Positions 42,628 to 51,350 of a DNA stretch of 64,000 bases are shown here, piece after piece. Every line of letters starts with the position of its first letter. The first letter of the stretch is position 1. Made by a program: the position numbers and the translations under genes. Under the pieces are notes generated by a model. That model was not told the origin of the DNA. It worked only from the letters and a program-made list of their open reading frames with translations, and did no database searches. The DNA comes from an uncultured bacterium (lineage in GTDB: Bacteria > Elusimicrobiota > Elusimicrobia > Elusimicrobiales > Elusimicrobiaceae): the NCBI GenBank assembly GCA_949291545.1, contig CASEWB010000008.1, positions 1 to 64,000 of the forward strand. Direction: 5' to 3'.

Positions 42628-43839
42628 ATGTCTATTTCTTTAAGCAACCTAGCTAACACGATTGGTGATTCGCCAACTTTAAAAATAAACGCCAAAGCCC
42701 GTGCGCTAAAAGCCGCAGGGGAACCTGTTATCCATTTGGGCGGAGGCGAGCCCACTTATCCGGCCCCGCAGGCGGCGGTGGACGCGATTATTCAAAAAGC
42801 GCAAAGCCGTAAAATTAAATACACCCCTTCTGCCGGTACGCCGGAATTAAAAGCGGCCGTGCTCGATTATACGCACCTGCACTATGGCCGCCGTTATGAG
42901 CCGGCTAACGTTATCATTTCGGCCGGCGCAAAACAGGCGTTGTATAACTTTTTGCTTTCCGTAGTAAATCCGGGAGACGAAGTAATCTTTCCGGCCCCCT
43001 ACTGGGTGAGTTACCCGGAAATGGTGCGTATGGCGGGGGGAGCGCCCGTCATTGTGCGCGGGGAGGGAAAACAACTGGGGGTAACGGCCGACCAAATTTT
43101 AAAAGCCGTAACACCTAAAACCAAGGCTATTTTAATTAACAGCCCCTGCAATCCTTCCGGCCAGATTTACAGCGAAGATTTTATTAAAACGATTGTAGAA
43201 TTTGCAGAACAAAAGCAAATCTTTTTGGCGATGGACGATATTTACCATCAACTTGTTTTTGACGGTAAAAAAACACCCAATCCCTGCGCCTATGCAAAGG
43301 ACGGCAACAACTTGGTTATTATTAACGGCGTGTCCAAGCTCTATGGCCTAACCGGCCTGCGCATTGGGTGGGCTGTGTGTGCAAACAAAGCGCTTATCGC
43401 CGCGATGGGCCGTATGCAGGCCCAAAGCACGTCTTGCAACTGCGATTTGTCCGAAACGGCCGCGGCCGCCGCTTTAAAAGGCGACCAAAGCTGCGTGCAG
43501 GATTTGTGCCGCATCTTGCAGGAAAACCGCGATGTTCTGCTGCGCGAAGCCGCGCAAATCCCCCAGGTGCGGGTAGAAAAACCCGCGGGGACGTTCTATT
43601 CGTTTATGGATTTTAGCCACTACAATGCCGATTCCAACGCTTTAGCGCAGTACTTGTTGGAAAAGGCTTTGGTGGCCGTGGTGCCCGGTGTCTCCTTCGG
43701 GGCGGAAGGGTACTTGCGCATTAGCTACTGTGCGGACCAGGCTTCTATTATAGAAGGTATGCGCCGCATACGCTGGGCGCTTGATAAAAATGCTCCGAAA
43801 GAGTTGAAAATCGGGGATAAATTACTTACGAGGGATTAA
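42628..43839 (+). CDS. Aspartate aminotransferase (class I)
   Basis: This PLP enzyme exchanges amino groups between aspartate/oxaloacetate and glutamate/2-oxoglutarate. The 403-residue protein has VIHLGGGEPTYPAP, SAGAKQALYNF, INSPCNPSGQIYS, and the PLP lysine in NGVSKLYGLTGLRIGW, as in subgroup-Ib AspB proteins. Tyrosine or branched-chain activity cannot be excluded. AGGGGG precedes the ATG. pckA starts two bases after its stop, so the pair links aspartate and oxaloacetate to PEP. Confidence 0.9.
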   Translation: MSISLSNLANTIGDSPTLKINAKARALKAAGEPVIHLGGGEPTYPAPQAAVDAIIQKAQSRKIKYTPSAGTPELKAAVLDYTHLHYGRRYEPANVIISAGAKQALYNFLLSVVNPGDEVIFPAPYWVSYPEMVRMAGGAPVIVRGEGKQLGVTADQILKAVTPKTKAILINSPCNPSGQIYSEDFIKTIVEFAEQKQIFLAMDDIYHQLVFDGKKTPNPCAYAKDGNNLVIINGVSKLYGLTGLRIGWAVCANKALIAAMGRMQAQSTSCNCDLSETAAAAALKGDQSCVQDLCRILQENRDVLLREAAQIPQVRVEKPAGTFYSFMDFSHYNADSNALAQYLLEKALVAVVPGVSFGAEGYLRISYCADQASIIEGMRRIRWALDKNAPKELKIGDKLLTRD

Positions 43840-43840
43840 A

Positions 43841-45457
43841 ATGAAAACATTAAATGCTCAACCAGATTTTTTTAAACCGGATTACGGACTTGAACACGCT
43901 GGTATCAGCACTGCTAAAACCGTCTACTGGAACTATTCCACTCCGGCTTTGTACCAAGAGTCGCTTTCCCGCGGCGAGTCCAACATTGTGTATGGGGGGC
44001 CCTTGTGCGTGAGCACCGGCAAACACACTGGCCGCAGCCCGAACGACCGCTATTTTGTGGAAACTAAAGATATTGAAGGCAAACTTTTCTACAACAAAAG
44101 CAACAAAGGCATTAAACCTGAATACTTTGACAAAATCTTTGCCAAAGTGCAGGAATATGTAAAAGACAAAGACCTCTTTGTGCGCGATGCCTATGTGGGC
44201 TCCAGCGAGGCTTCCCGCCTAAAAGTGCGCGCTATTACCGAATGCGCCTGGACCAACCTGTTTGTAAAAAATATGTTCATTGAACCCAAACAGGAAGAAC
44301 TGAAAGCCTTTGTGCCGGAATTTACCTTAATCTGCCTGCCCAAAATGAAAGTGGATCCCGCCACTGACGGCACCTTAAGCGAAACCGCTATTTTGATTAA
44401 CTTCGAAAAAAAGATGATTCTCGTCATCGGTTCCGAATACGGCGGCGAAAACAAAAAAGCCTTGTTTACGGTGATGAACTTCCTCTTGCCGCAAAAAGGC
44501 ATTATGACGATGCACTGCTCCGCCAACGTGGGCGACAAGCAGGACAGCGCCATTTTCTTCGGTTTGTCCGGCACCGGCAAAACCACGCTGTCTGCCGATA
44601 TTACCCGCGGCCTTATCGGCGACGATGAACACGGCTGGGACGAAGACGGCGTGTTCAACTTTGAAGGCGGCTGCTATGCCAAAGTAATTAAACTGAGCCA
44701 AGAAGCCGAACCGCAAATCTATTCCACCACGCACCGCTTCGGCACCGTGTTGGAAAACGTGGTATTTAACCCCGAAACCGGCAAGCTGGATTTGGACGAC
44801 GATACCCTGACCGAAAATACCCGCGCCTGCTATCCGCTTAACTTTATTGAAAACGCGGTAGAATCCAAACGCGCTACGCACCCCAAGAACATCATTTTCT
44901 TGACTTGCGACGCTTTTGGCGTAATGCCGCCTATCTCCAAGCTGACGCCCGACCAGGCCCTGTATCACTTTATCAGCGGCTACACGGCCAAAGTGGCCGG
45001 TACGGAAAAAGGCGTAAAAGAACCCACCAGCACCTTCTCTACCTGCTTTGGCGGGCCGTTTATGCCCTTGCACCCGTCCGTGTATGCGGAGCTCTTGAAA
45101 AAGAAAATTAAAGAACACAACGTGGATTGCTGGTTGGTCAACACTGGCTGGATTGGCGGCCCCTATGGCGTAGGCCACCGCATCAGCATCAAATACACCC
45201 GCGCGCTCTTGAACGCCGCCTTGGACGGAAAACTGGCCAAAGTGCACTTTATTACAGACCCGGTTTTCGGTTTCCAGATCCCGACGGAGTGCGAAGGCGT
45301 TCCTTCCGAAATTTTGAACCCGATGAACTCTTGGTCCAACAAAGACGAATATATGGTAAAATATGAGTCCTTGGCCAAGTCGTTTATTGAAAACTTCAAA
45401 AAATACGAAGACGGCTGTTCTAAGGAAGTGCTGGCTGCCGCGCCGAAAGTAAAATAG
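43841..45457 (+). CDS. pckA: ATP-dependent phosphoenolpyruvate carboxykinase
   Basis: PckA interconverts oxaloacetate plus ATP and PEP plus CO2. The 538-residue protein has GRSPNDRYFVET, MHCSANVGD, the Walker A GLSGTGKTTLSAD, DDEHGWDEDGVFNFEGGCYAK and NTGWIGGPYGVG, typical of the ATP type. In fermenting anaerobes it often runs toward oxaloacetate, fixing CO2 and making ATP. Pairing with aspartate aminotransferase, and the carbonic anhydrase two genes on, fit that direction. A complete family length and intact kinase loops argue for activity. Confidence 0.97.
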   Translation: MKTLNAQPDFFKPDYGLEHAGISTAKTVYWNYSTPALYQESLSRGESNIVYGGPLCVSTGKHTGRSPNDRYFVETKDIEGKLFYNKSNKGIKPEYFDKIFAKVQEYVKDKDLFVRDAYVGSSEASRLKVRAITECAWTNLFVKNMFIEPKQEELKAFVPEFTLICLPKMKVDPATDGTLSETAILINFEKKMILVIGSEYGGENKKALFTVMNFLLPQKGIMTMHCSANVGDKQDSAIFFGLSGTGKTTLSADITRGLIGDDEHGWDEDGVFNFEGGCYAKVIKLSQEAEPQIYSTTHRFGTVLENVVFNPETGKLDLDDDTLTENTRACYPLNFIENAVESKRATHPKNIIFLTCDAFGVMPPISKLTPDQALYHFISGYTAKVAGTEKGVKEPTSTFSTCFGGPFMPLHPSVYAELLKKKIKEHNVDCWLVNTGWIGGPYGVGHRISIKYTRALLNAALDGKLAKVHFITDPVFGFQIPTECEGVPSEILNPMNSWSNKDEYMVKYESLAKSFIENFKKYEDGCSKEVLAAAPKVK

Positions 45458-45481
45458 GCTCAGCCAGAGCAAAATTTAACG

Positions 45482-45520
45482 GAGCCCCGCTGTGCGGGAA
45501 AACCCTTACAATGGGGCTCT
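45482..45520 (+). terminator. Terminator of pckA
   Basis: GAGCCCC / GGGGCTC arms around a 25-base loop with its own small hairpin; the T run is poor, so it may be partly leaky. Confidence 0.5.
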
Positions 45521-45579
45521 AAATATAATAGAATCTAAGAAACGATATTTTTCGTGTTAGTAACAGGAGAATTAGCAAT

Positions 45580-45837
45580 ATGGCAAAAGCAAATGCAAAA
45601 TTTATGGCCCCTTTAACCCCCAGCGCTGAATTGGCGGTGATCGTAGGTTCCGCCGCGCTGCCGCGCACCGAAGTCGTTAAAAAAATGTGGGACTACATCA
45701 AGAAAAACGGCTTGCAGGACGCCAAAAACAAACGCATGATCAACGCTGACGACAAATTGGCCGCTATTTTTGAAGGCAAAAAACAAATCAGCATGTTTGA
45801 TATGAGCAAATATCTTTCCAAACACCTCTCCAAATAG
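45580..45837 (+). CDS. SWIB-domain protein
   Basis: The 85-residue protein is a single SWIB/MDM2-type domain (LPRTEVVKKMWDYIKKNGLQD, KRMINADDKLAAIF, ISMFDMSKYLSKHL). SWIB domains are best known in eukaryotic chromatin complexes. Bacterial stand-alone copies occur, for example in chlamydiae, with roles in DNA or nucleoid binding suspected but not shown. AGGAG precedes the ATG. Single-gene unit with its own terminator. Confidence 0.9.
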   Translation: MAKANAKFMAPLTPSAELAVIVGSAALPRTEVVKKMWDYIKKNGLQDAKNKRMINADDKLAAIFEGKKQISMFDMSKYLSKHLSK

Positions 45838-45854
45838 TGGTGCTGAAAGTTTTC

Positions 45855-45883
45855 AAAACCCCGCTCGTTGGAGCGGGGTTTTT
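45855..45883 (+). terminator. Terminator of the SWIB gene
   Basis: AAAACCCCGCTC / GAGCGGGGTTTTT hairpin 17 bases after the stop. Confidence 0.9.
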
Positions 45884-45966
45884 GTTTAATGTCCTCCCGT
45901 GAACGGGCCGCCCCGGGCGGCTGTGCCGCTAGGGGCTGAGATATACCGCAACGCTTTGCAAACTGC

Positions 45967-45972
45967 TACAAT
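45967..45972 (+). promoter_or_regulatory. -10 box of carbonic anhydrase operon, predicted leaderless
   Basis: TGC-TACAAT-AAGAAT-ATG: an extended -10 with six bases to the start codon and no ribosome-binding site. Confidence 0.6.
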
Positions 45973-45978
45973 AAGAAT

Positions 45979-46593
45979 ATGAACCAAATAACATACCCCA
46001 ATGACGGTTTGCGTCAATTGGTGGAAGGATACCGCCATTTCTTTAAAGGCAATCCGCCGCGCAAGGGCTTTTGCGCCCTGCACGCGGAGCAAATCGCTCA
46101 TACGCAAAACCCGCACTCTATGGTTATTAGTTGCTTTGACAGCCGCGTTTGCCCGGAGGCGATTTTTGCCACCAACGACGGGCATATTTGCGTGCACCGC
46201 AATATGCTCAACCAGGTGGACCCCAAAGACGCTTCTATGATGGCGTCTGTGCGCTTTGCGGTGGAAAGCCTGCAAGTGCAGAATATCGTAGTGTTAGGGC
46301 ACAGCAATTGCAACGCGGTGGCTAAACTAAAAGATTTGCAGCACTTGCCGCAGCAGATTGCCGCCTGGCTGGGCGGCTGCGGCGCGCAGTACCGCGGCGA
46401 CAGCTACGAGCAAGCCATCAAAAATAATGTGCTGGACCAGCTGGAACGTTTGCACAACATTGATTTTGTAGCACAGGCCATGCTGGAAAGAAAATTGCAT
46501 TTAGAGGGAATGTTGTTCCATATTCATTCGGGCCGGTTGGAACGGTATAGCGCCGAAGAGGGCCGGTGGAATTTGGTTGAAACGGAGGAATAA
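45979..46593 (+). CDS. Beta-class carbonic anhydrase
   Basis: The enzyme interconverts CO2 and bicarbonate. The 204-residue protein has the zinc ligands C52 in SCFDSR and H108/C111 in GHSNCNAV, plus the Asp54/Arg56 pair. The family length is normal. It is the first gene of a two-gene unit: its stop overlaps the start of the PTS EIIBC gene (TAATG). Bicarbonate could feed PEP carboxylation by PckA, encoded 500 bases upstream. Co-transcription with a sugar permease is unusual. Confidence 0.95.
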   Translation: MNQITYPNDGLRQLVEGYRHFFKGNPPRKGFCALHAEQIAHTQNPHSMVISCFDSRVCPEAIFATNDGHICVHRNMLNQVDPKDASMMASVRFAVESLQVQNIVVLGHSNCNAVAKLKDLQHLPQQIAAWLGGCGAQYRGDSYEQAIKNNVLDQLERLHNIDFVAQAMLERKLHLEGMLFHIHSGRLERYSAEEGRWNLVETEE

Positions 46594-48014
46594 TGCCAGC
46601 TGATTTAAAAGCGATGTATGAAGGTATTTTGGCGGCTTGCGGCGGAGCGGATAATATCACTACGCTGGGCTGTTGTATGACGCGCCTGCGCTTTACGGTA
46701 AAAGACGAGGCGTTGGTGTCCCCGGACGCTCTGCGCCGGGTGAAAGATGTGGCGGGGTATTTTTATTCTGGTTCCCAGCACCAACTGATTGTGGGCCCCT
46801 CTACGGCGGGGAAGTTAGCGGCCTATTTTAACGAGCGCCACGCTTTTGCACCGCTGAATGTGTCTGGCATCTATATACCGCCAGCTCCAGCCCCGGCCCC
46901 GGCCGAACCTGAACCGGGGGTGGGAGAAGTGAAAACTAACAAAACGGCTGTGCGCAAAAAATACTCCAGCCGTGTCAGCCGCGCCTGTGCGGTGATTGGG
47001 AACATCTTCCTACCGCTGATTCCGGCCTATATTGGCTGCGGGCTCATTTTGGGGATTACGAATATTCTGTCTAAAACCCTCCTGGCAAACGACCCGAACC
47101 TGACGGCGCTATTGGGCGTATTTGGCAATGGGATTTTCTTTTATTTAAATGCTATTGTCGGCTACAACGCCAATAAAGAATTCGGCGGTACGCCGGCGCT
47201 GGGCGTGGCGTTTGCAGGTATTCTGAATATGCCGGCTCTTTCCAACGTGACGTTGTTTGGGCAAACCTTGGTGCCGGGGAAAGGCGGGGTAATTGCCGTT
47301 TTGCTCGTGTGCTGGGCCGGAAGCTGGTTTGAAAAACGCCTGCGCGCGCGCGTAAAAGGCAGTGCAGAAATGTTTCTTACGCCAACGCTTACGGTGTTAG
47401 GGGTGGGGTTGGTTTCGTTGGCGCTTATCCAGCCGGTAGCGGGTTGGCTGTCGGACCAGTTGGCTTTGCAAACGCAGAATGCTTTAAAACACGGGGGAGT
47501 GATTGCCGGCGCTTTGTTGGGCGGTTCTTTCTTGCCGCTGGTTATGATGGGCATTCACCAAAGCTTGGTACCCATTCACCAACAGTTGGTGGATACATTG
47601 GGTTCCAACCCGTTGTTCCCTATTTTGTGTATGGCGGGAGCGGGGCAGGTGGGGGCCAGCTTGGCCGTACTGCTGAAAACCAAAAATAATCGGTTAAAAA
47701 CCATTGTCAAAAATGCGCTTCCCGTTGGTATTTTGGGGGTGGGCGAGCCGTTAATTTACGGTGTTACCTTGCCGCTTTTTAAACCGTTTATCGGGGCGTG
47801 TTTGGGTGCCGCCTGCGGCGGCGCCGTAATTGCCGCTTTCCACGTTACGTCTGCTATTCCGTTTGGCGTATCGGGGGTGGTGTTGTTTTTGGCCCTTTCC
47901 AATTTGCACAGCGTAATTTTTTACGGGGTGGGCTTTTTGGTGTCGCTGGTGGCGGGGTTTGCCATTACTTGGAAAATGGGGTTTGACGATCCGCCCGCCG
48001 AAGATGAAAATTAA
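46593..48014 (+). CDS. PTS sugar transporter EIIBC (glucose superfamily, MurP/SacP-like)
   Basis: The 473-residue protein has an EIIB domain (1-88) with the phosphorylated cysteine in TLGCCMTRLRF (C28), a Pro/Ala/Glu-rich linker (about 92-112) and a ten-segment EIIC (about 128-465). EIIC motifs include a GMGxHxx-like MGIHQSLVPIHQQL near residue 322 and GVGEPLIYGVTLPL near 383. The B-C order without EIIA is typical of MurNAc, sucrose and trehalose permeases that borrow the glucose EIIA. The free-standing EIIA-HPr-EI of this window (7438-9921) can provide it. Because that gene is linked to nagBA, an amino sugar such as MurNAc is likely, though no MurQ etherase is seen here. Confidence 0.9.
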   Translation: MPADLKAMYEGILAACGGADNITTLGCCMTRLRFTVKDEALVSPDALRRVKDVAGYFYSGSQHQLIVGPSTAGKLAAYFNERHAFAPLNVSGIYIPPAPAPAPAEPEPGVGEVKTNKTAVRKKYSSRVSRACAVIGNIFLPLIPAYIGCGLILGITNILSKTLLANDPNLTALLGVFGNGIFFYLNAIVGYNANKEFGGTPALGVAFAGILNMPALSNVTLFGQTLVPGKGGVIAVLLVCWAGSWFEKRLRARVKGSAEMFLTPTLTVLGVGLVSLALIQPVAGWLSDQLALQTQNALKHGGVIAGALLGGSFLPLVMMGIHQSLVPIHQQLVDTLGSNPLFPILCMAGAGQVGASLAVLLKTKNNRLKTIVKNALPVGILGVGEPLIYGVTLPLFKPFIGACLGAACGGAVIAAFHVTSAIPFGVSGVVLFLALSNLHSVIFYGVGFLVSLVAGFAITWKMGFDDPPAEDEN

Positions 48015-48017
48015 TTT

Positions 48018-48047
48018 AAAAACCCCGCTTAAAAAGCGGGGTTTTTT
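48018..48047. terminator. Bidirectional terminator (EIIBC / radical SAM gene)
   Basis: AAAACCCCGCTT / AAGCGGGGTTTTTT between converging genes. Confidence 0.9.
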
Positions 48048-48065
48048 GTGGGCTTCTAGGCAAAA

Positions 48066-48890
48066 TCAGCCGCCGGAATAGGAACGGGAGGAACCGAAGT
48101 AAATTTCAGCCCGGATATTTTCCTGCGCGCAATAGCTTTGGATTTCCTGCCCGAGTTTGGGCCAATAATCGGAGGGTGTTTCCTGCAAAAAAATGTCGCT
48201 GTATAACGGCACCCATTGCGGATAATGCTGGGCAATAAACGCCAGCACTTTGCGTTGGTAGGCGGGGCGCATATTTAAACTGTCAAAACCGTAGCGGTCC
48301 GTGTAGGCGCGGGTTTGCGTGATAAGGGCTTTCCAGTCGCTGATGCCCGGGAACAAGGGGGCTCCCATAACGGCGGTTTTGATGCCCGCTTCGTGCAAGG
48401 TTTTTAAGGCGTTTATTTTGTCTGCCACGCTTCCGGCGCCTGGTTCGGCCAATTGGCGGAAGGCTTCGTCCACGGTAGAAAACGAAAAAGCCACCTCGCA
48501 GCTTGGAAATTGTTTAAATAAGTCTATATCGCGCAAGACTAACGGAGACTTAGTCAAAATATATACCTGTGCTTGGCAGACGAGCAATTGTTTAAGCAGG
48601 CGGCGGGTTAGTTCGTATTGCTTTTCGTATGGATTATACGGGTCCGTGACGGAGCTAAGCATTACGCGCGTTCTGAATAGTTTAGCCGGGCGGAGGGGAA
48701 CGTCGCACAATTTAACGTCTAAAAAATCGCCCCATTCTTCTGCGTGGCCGGTAAATTTGCGCATATACTCGGCGTAACAGTACACGCATTTATGCGGGCA
48801 GCCGATATAGGGGTTAATGACGTAATCAAACCCCGGAATTTTAGATTTTGACAGGTAGGTTTTGACGGGTGCAGTAGCAATGTTGATCAT
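48066..48890 (-). CDS. Radical SAM protein of the SplB/Rv2578c-like group
   Basis: The 274-residue protein has the [4Fe-4S] motif YIGCPHKCVYCYA (C31, C35, C38). After it come VMLSSVTDPYNPYEKQYELT, VYILTKSPL and a final region of the type found in SPL-like radical SAM proteins (Rv2578c family). The spore photoproduct lyase cysteine cannot be identified with confidence, so DNA repair is not claimed; the reaction is unknown. AGGGA precedes the ATG. It diverges from a Sel1 gene. Confidence 0.85.
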   Translation of the reverse strand: MINIATAPVKTYLSKSKIPGFDYVINPYIGCPHKCVYCYAEYMRKFTGHAEEWGDFLDVKLCDVPLRPAKLFRTRVMLSSVTDPYNPYEKQYELTRRLLKQLLVCQAQVYILTKSPLVLRDIDLFKQFPSCEVAFSFSTVDEAFRQLAEPGAGSVADKINALKTLHEAGIKTAVMGAPLFPGISDWKALITQTRAYTDRYGFDSLNMRPAYQRKVLAFIAQHYPQWVPLYSDIFLQETPSDYWPKLGQEIQSYCAQENIRAEIYFGSSRSYSGG

Positions 48891-48952
48891 AACAGTGTTT
48901 CCCTAGCGAAATATATTCATATAGTGTACAATATCTAAAAAAGGAGGACAAA

Positions 48953-49378
48953 ATGCTTGCGTCGCGTTGGGCTGAGTGGTGGAACAGCATTAAAAATTTT
49001 TTTGATTTTGCCGCCCGCCGCCGTGCCATGTACCAGCGTTGGGACGAAATGGCAACCAATGGCGACCCCGAAGCCCGCTACCGCCTGCTTATGCTGTACC
49101 GTGAAGAGGGCCCGGAATATTATCCGCTGGCGTTTAAATGGACGGTAGCGGTGGCCAACCAAGGCGAAGACTGCGGCGTGATGCTTCAGGCGGCCGAAAT
49201 GTACGCCGAGGGGCATGGCGTCCCTAAGAATGACGAAAAAGCCTTGCTTTGGTTTGAAAGGGCGCTTTCGCTGCATATTATGCAGGGGAAGGATTCTCCT
49301 TTTTCTATCGATGCTGCCAATTATATCCAGGAACAAATCCAATTGCTCCGCGAAAAACTGGGTAAAAATAACTTCTAG
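48953..49378 (+). CDS. Sel1-repeat protein
   Basis: The 141-residue protein has a Sel1-type repeat near residue 80 (EMYAEGHGVPKNDEKALLWFERAL) and a weaker helical pair before it (ARYRLLMLYREEGPEYYPLAFKW). There is no signal peptide, so it is probably cytoplasmic and binds other proteins. A strong ribosome-binding site AAAGGAGG precedes the ATG. Partner unknown. Confidence 0.8.
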   Translation: MLASRWAEWWNSIKNFFDFAARRRAMYQRWDEMATNGDPEARYRLLMLYREEGPEYYPLAFKWTVAVANQGEDCGVMLQAAEMYAEGHGVPKNDEKALLWFERALSLHIMQGKDSPFSIDAANYIQEQIQLLREKLGKNNF

Positions 49379-49541
49379 CGCTTCTTTGCCCCTTGCTTGT
49401 GGGCGGGGGCTTTCCAACTAACCTAATTCTGGCTGTACGCGGGGGCGTCAGTTCGTGTACAATAAAAATAGCGCATCCGTTTGCGGAAAGTGTGGCGTTC
49501 GTGTGGGTGTTTCTTTTTCCGTACTGCGCAGGAGTCTATAT

Positions 49542-50330
49542 ATGGAAGAAAAACCTCAAAGCCGTTCCGTGTGGTGGGAAGTTTCCGCCGCGGGGCCGTG
49601 TATGCTGCTTAAAAGGCTTATCAACCGCCATAACCAGGCGGCGTTTGACCCGTTTTCTTGGTTGGCGGTGTGCTATTGCAGCCCGGAGTTCGACCGGGCC
49701 GACATTATCCCGCCGCCCGTGGACCCAAACCGCGAAACATTAAACTATTTGGTAACCGGGTTGGTGGACCCACCCGATTTGGAAGACGAACAAATGGCGC
49801 AGCCGGCCAATTCGCGCTGGGTAACGGTGTTGGGCGGGCTGAAACAGCTTTCGCCTACACAAAGCGTGTATGTGCTGAATATGGAACTGTGGATGCGTGT
49901 ACTGCCCGGCACAGAAGGCGGCGGCCGGCGTTGGGAATTGGAAAGCGAACAAGTCCCTTTGGTCCGCACTTCCGGCGCGGAAGTGCGTGTGCTGTGTGGG
50001 CAGTACCAACATCGGGAGGGCATTATCTCCCAGCACCCGTTGGGAACCACGATTTTTGATATTACCCTTCTGCCGGGCGGTTCTTTTGAGTATACCGTCC
50101 CCCAGGGAAACACGTCGCTTCTGTATGTGTTTGGGGGTAAGGTGCTGTTTGGCGAGGACGAACAAATTTGCTGTGGAAAAGATTCGCTGCTGCGCAGCTG
50201 CGGGGGAAAAATTTATGCGTCTTCCCTTTCCTCCGGCGGACGGTTTTTGCTGTTTACGGCCCGCCCTATCGCGCGCAAAAAGCCGGTTGCCTGCCCGGCC
50301 AACAGTGAGGTTTGCCAGGTAAAGCGTTAA
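49542..50330 (+). CDS. Pirin-like bicupin protein with lost metal site
   Basis: The 262-residue protein resembles pirin in its second half (PLGTTIFDITLLPGGSFEY, TVPQGNTSLLYVFGGKVLFG, SGGRFLLFTARPI). In the first half the pirin metal-binding HPHRGFET motif is replaced by a DPNRETLNYLVTG stretch, and the later histidine-containing segment by GGLKQLSPT. Quercetinase-type activity is therefore unlikely. The start at 49542 follows AGGAG; an open frame of 29 more codons upstream lacks support. Function unknown. Confidence 0.7.
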   Translation: MEEKPQSRSVWWEVSAAGPCMLLKRLINRHNQAAFDPFSWLAVCYCSPEFDRADIIPPPVDPNRETLNYLVTGLVDPPDLEDEQMAQPANSRWVTVLGGLKQLSPTQSVYVLNMELWMRVLPGTEGGGRRWELESEQVPLVRTSGAEVRVLCGQYQHREGIISQHPLGTTIFDITLLPGGSFEYTVPQGNTSLLYVFGGKVLFGEDEQICCGKDSLLRSCGGKIYASSLSSGGRFLLFTARPIARKKPVACPANSEVCQVKR

Positions 50331-50405
50331 ATCCGGTTGCGTTAGACTTGATTTTTTTGCAAAAGACAGTTAGAGTAAGCATATATATTGCCATAGGGAG
50401 TGCTT

Positions 50406-51155
50406 ATGCAAAAGTGGACCGTGTTGGCTGTTTTGCTGCTGGCGGTGATGCCGTTGCAGGCACAAATCCAGCGGACGTATCATTATGGCGTTGTACCGAC
50501 GGAAAATATAACGACGTTTGAGGTAAACCCTTCCACTACAGTGACGGACGACAGCGCGGGGATTTCCACCACGCAGCTGACGCTGAAAACCTACCGCGTG
50601 ATTAATGAACGTTTCAACTGGGGGGTGGAAGTGCCGTTGGCCAGGTACGAATCGCCAGAGAAATCCGTAAATGGGTTGGGCGATATTTTGGCCAATATTA
50701 CTTGGACCCTCCCCGCGGAAAACCTGTTCGGTTTCGGCGCCAAAATGGAGTTTTTCCTGCCGACCGCTACGGATAAACGCTTGGGCAGCGGCCAACTGCA
50801 GGTAAGCCCTTCGGCGTTTGTGCTGCTTGCGTTTCCGGGCGGCTTTTACGGCGCGGTGGGATACAAGCATTATGCGTCGGTAGTGGGGGATCACTCCCGC
50901 GACGATATTAATATGGGCCGCTTACGCGCCAACATTGGGTACACTTCGCCAAACCAATGGTGGGTGCTGACCAACTTGTATTACTATATGGATTATGAAC
51001 ACAGCGGTATGGCGGAATTTATCCCGGAGGTGGAAGTCGGCACATTGGTAAACGACGGGACGGCCTTTTATGCCAATGCCAGTACGCACGCCGCCGGCAA
51101 TTGGAAAACGAAAGATTGGAGTTTTGGCGTTGGATTTAAATTGCTGTACTTATAA
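50406..51155 (+). CDS. Predicted outer-membrane beta-barrel protein
   Basis: The 249-residue protein has a signal peptide (MQKWTVLAVLLLAVMPLQA) and then alternating polar and aromatic strands throughout (STTQLTLKTYRVINERFNWG, FGFGAKMEFFL, GAVGYKHYASV, SFGVGFKLLYL). This pattern fits a small outer-membrane barrel, perhaps ten strands, like phenol-degradation-associated MetA or other channel-type proteins. No enzyme residues are seen. The ATG at 50406 is five bases after AGGGAG. Confidence 0.75.
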   Translation: MQKWTVLAVLLLAVMPLQAQIQRTYHYGVVPTENITTFEVNPSTTVTDDSAGISTTQLTLKTYRVINERFNWGVEVPLARYESPEKSVNGLGDILANITWTLPAENLFGFGAKMEFFLPTATDKRLGSGQLQVSPSAFVLLAFPGGFYGAVGYKHYASVVGDHSRDDINMGRLRANIGYTSPNQWWVLTNLYYYMDYEHSGMAEFIPEVEVGTLVNDGTAFYANASTHAAGNWKTKDWSFGVGFKLLYL

Positions 51156-51156
51156 A

Positions 51157-51187
51157 ACAAAAAGCCCGCTGTAAAGCGGGCCTTTTG
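51157..51187 (+). terminator. Terminator of the barrel gene
   Basis: AAAAGCCCGCT / AGCGGGCCTTTT hairpin right after the stop. Confidence 0.8.
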
Positions 51188-51199
51188 TAGCACTTAAAC

Positions 51200-51232
51200 T
51201 AAAACCCTTGCCTGGCGGCAGGGGTTAAAAAA
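51200..51232 (-). terminator. Terminator of tRNA-Arg
   Basis: AACCCCTGCC / GGCAAGGGTT arms with GCCA loop and T run on the minus strand, next to the tRNA 3' end. Confidence 0.75.
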
Positions 51233-51304
51233 TGCGCTCGGCGGGAGTCGAACCCACATTTCCAGCTTCGGAGGCTGACGCTCTATCCATTGAACTACGA
51301 GCGC
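51233..51304 (-). tRNA. tRNA-Arg (anticodon CCG), no encoded CCA
   Basis: The minus strand folds with acceptor GCGCTCG/CGAGCGC and anticodon loop CTCCGAA (CCG). The discriminator A is followed at once by T-rich DNA, so CCA must be added by an enzyme, unlike the other tRNAs here. It follows nhaC on the same strand. Confidence 0.93.
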
Positions 51305-51350
51305 GCAAATTGGTTTCTTCTATTTTATCAAAATTATACCGCGCAGGAAA

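Noticed and set aside
44375..45472. 365-codon frame antisense to pckA
   Set aside because: Composition effect on the opposite strand of a well-supported gene; no start signal or family match.
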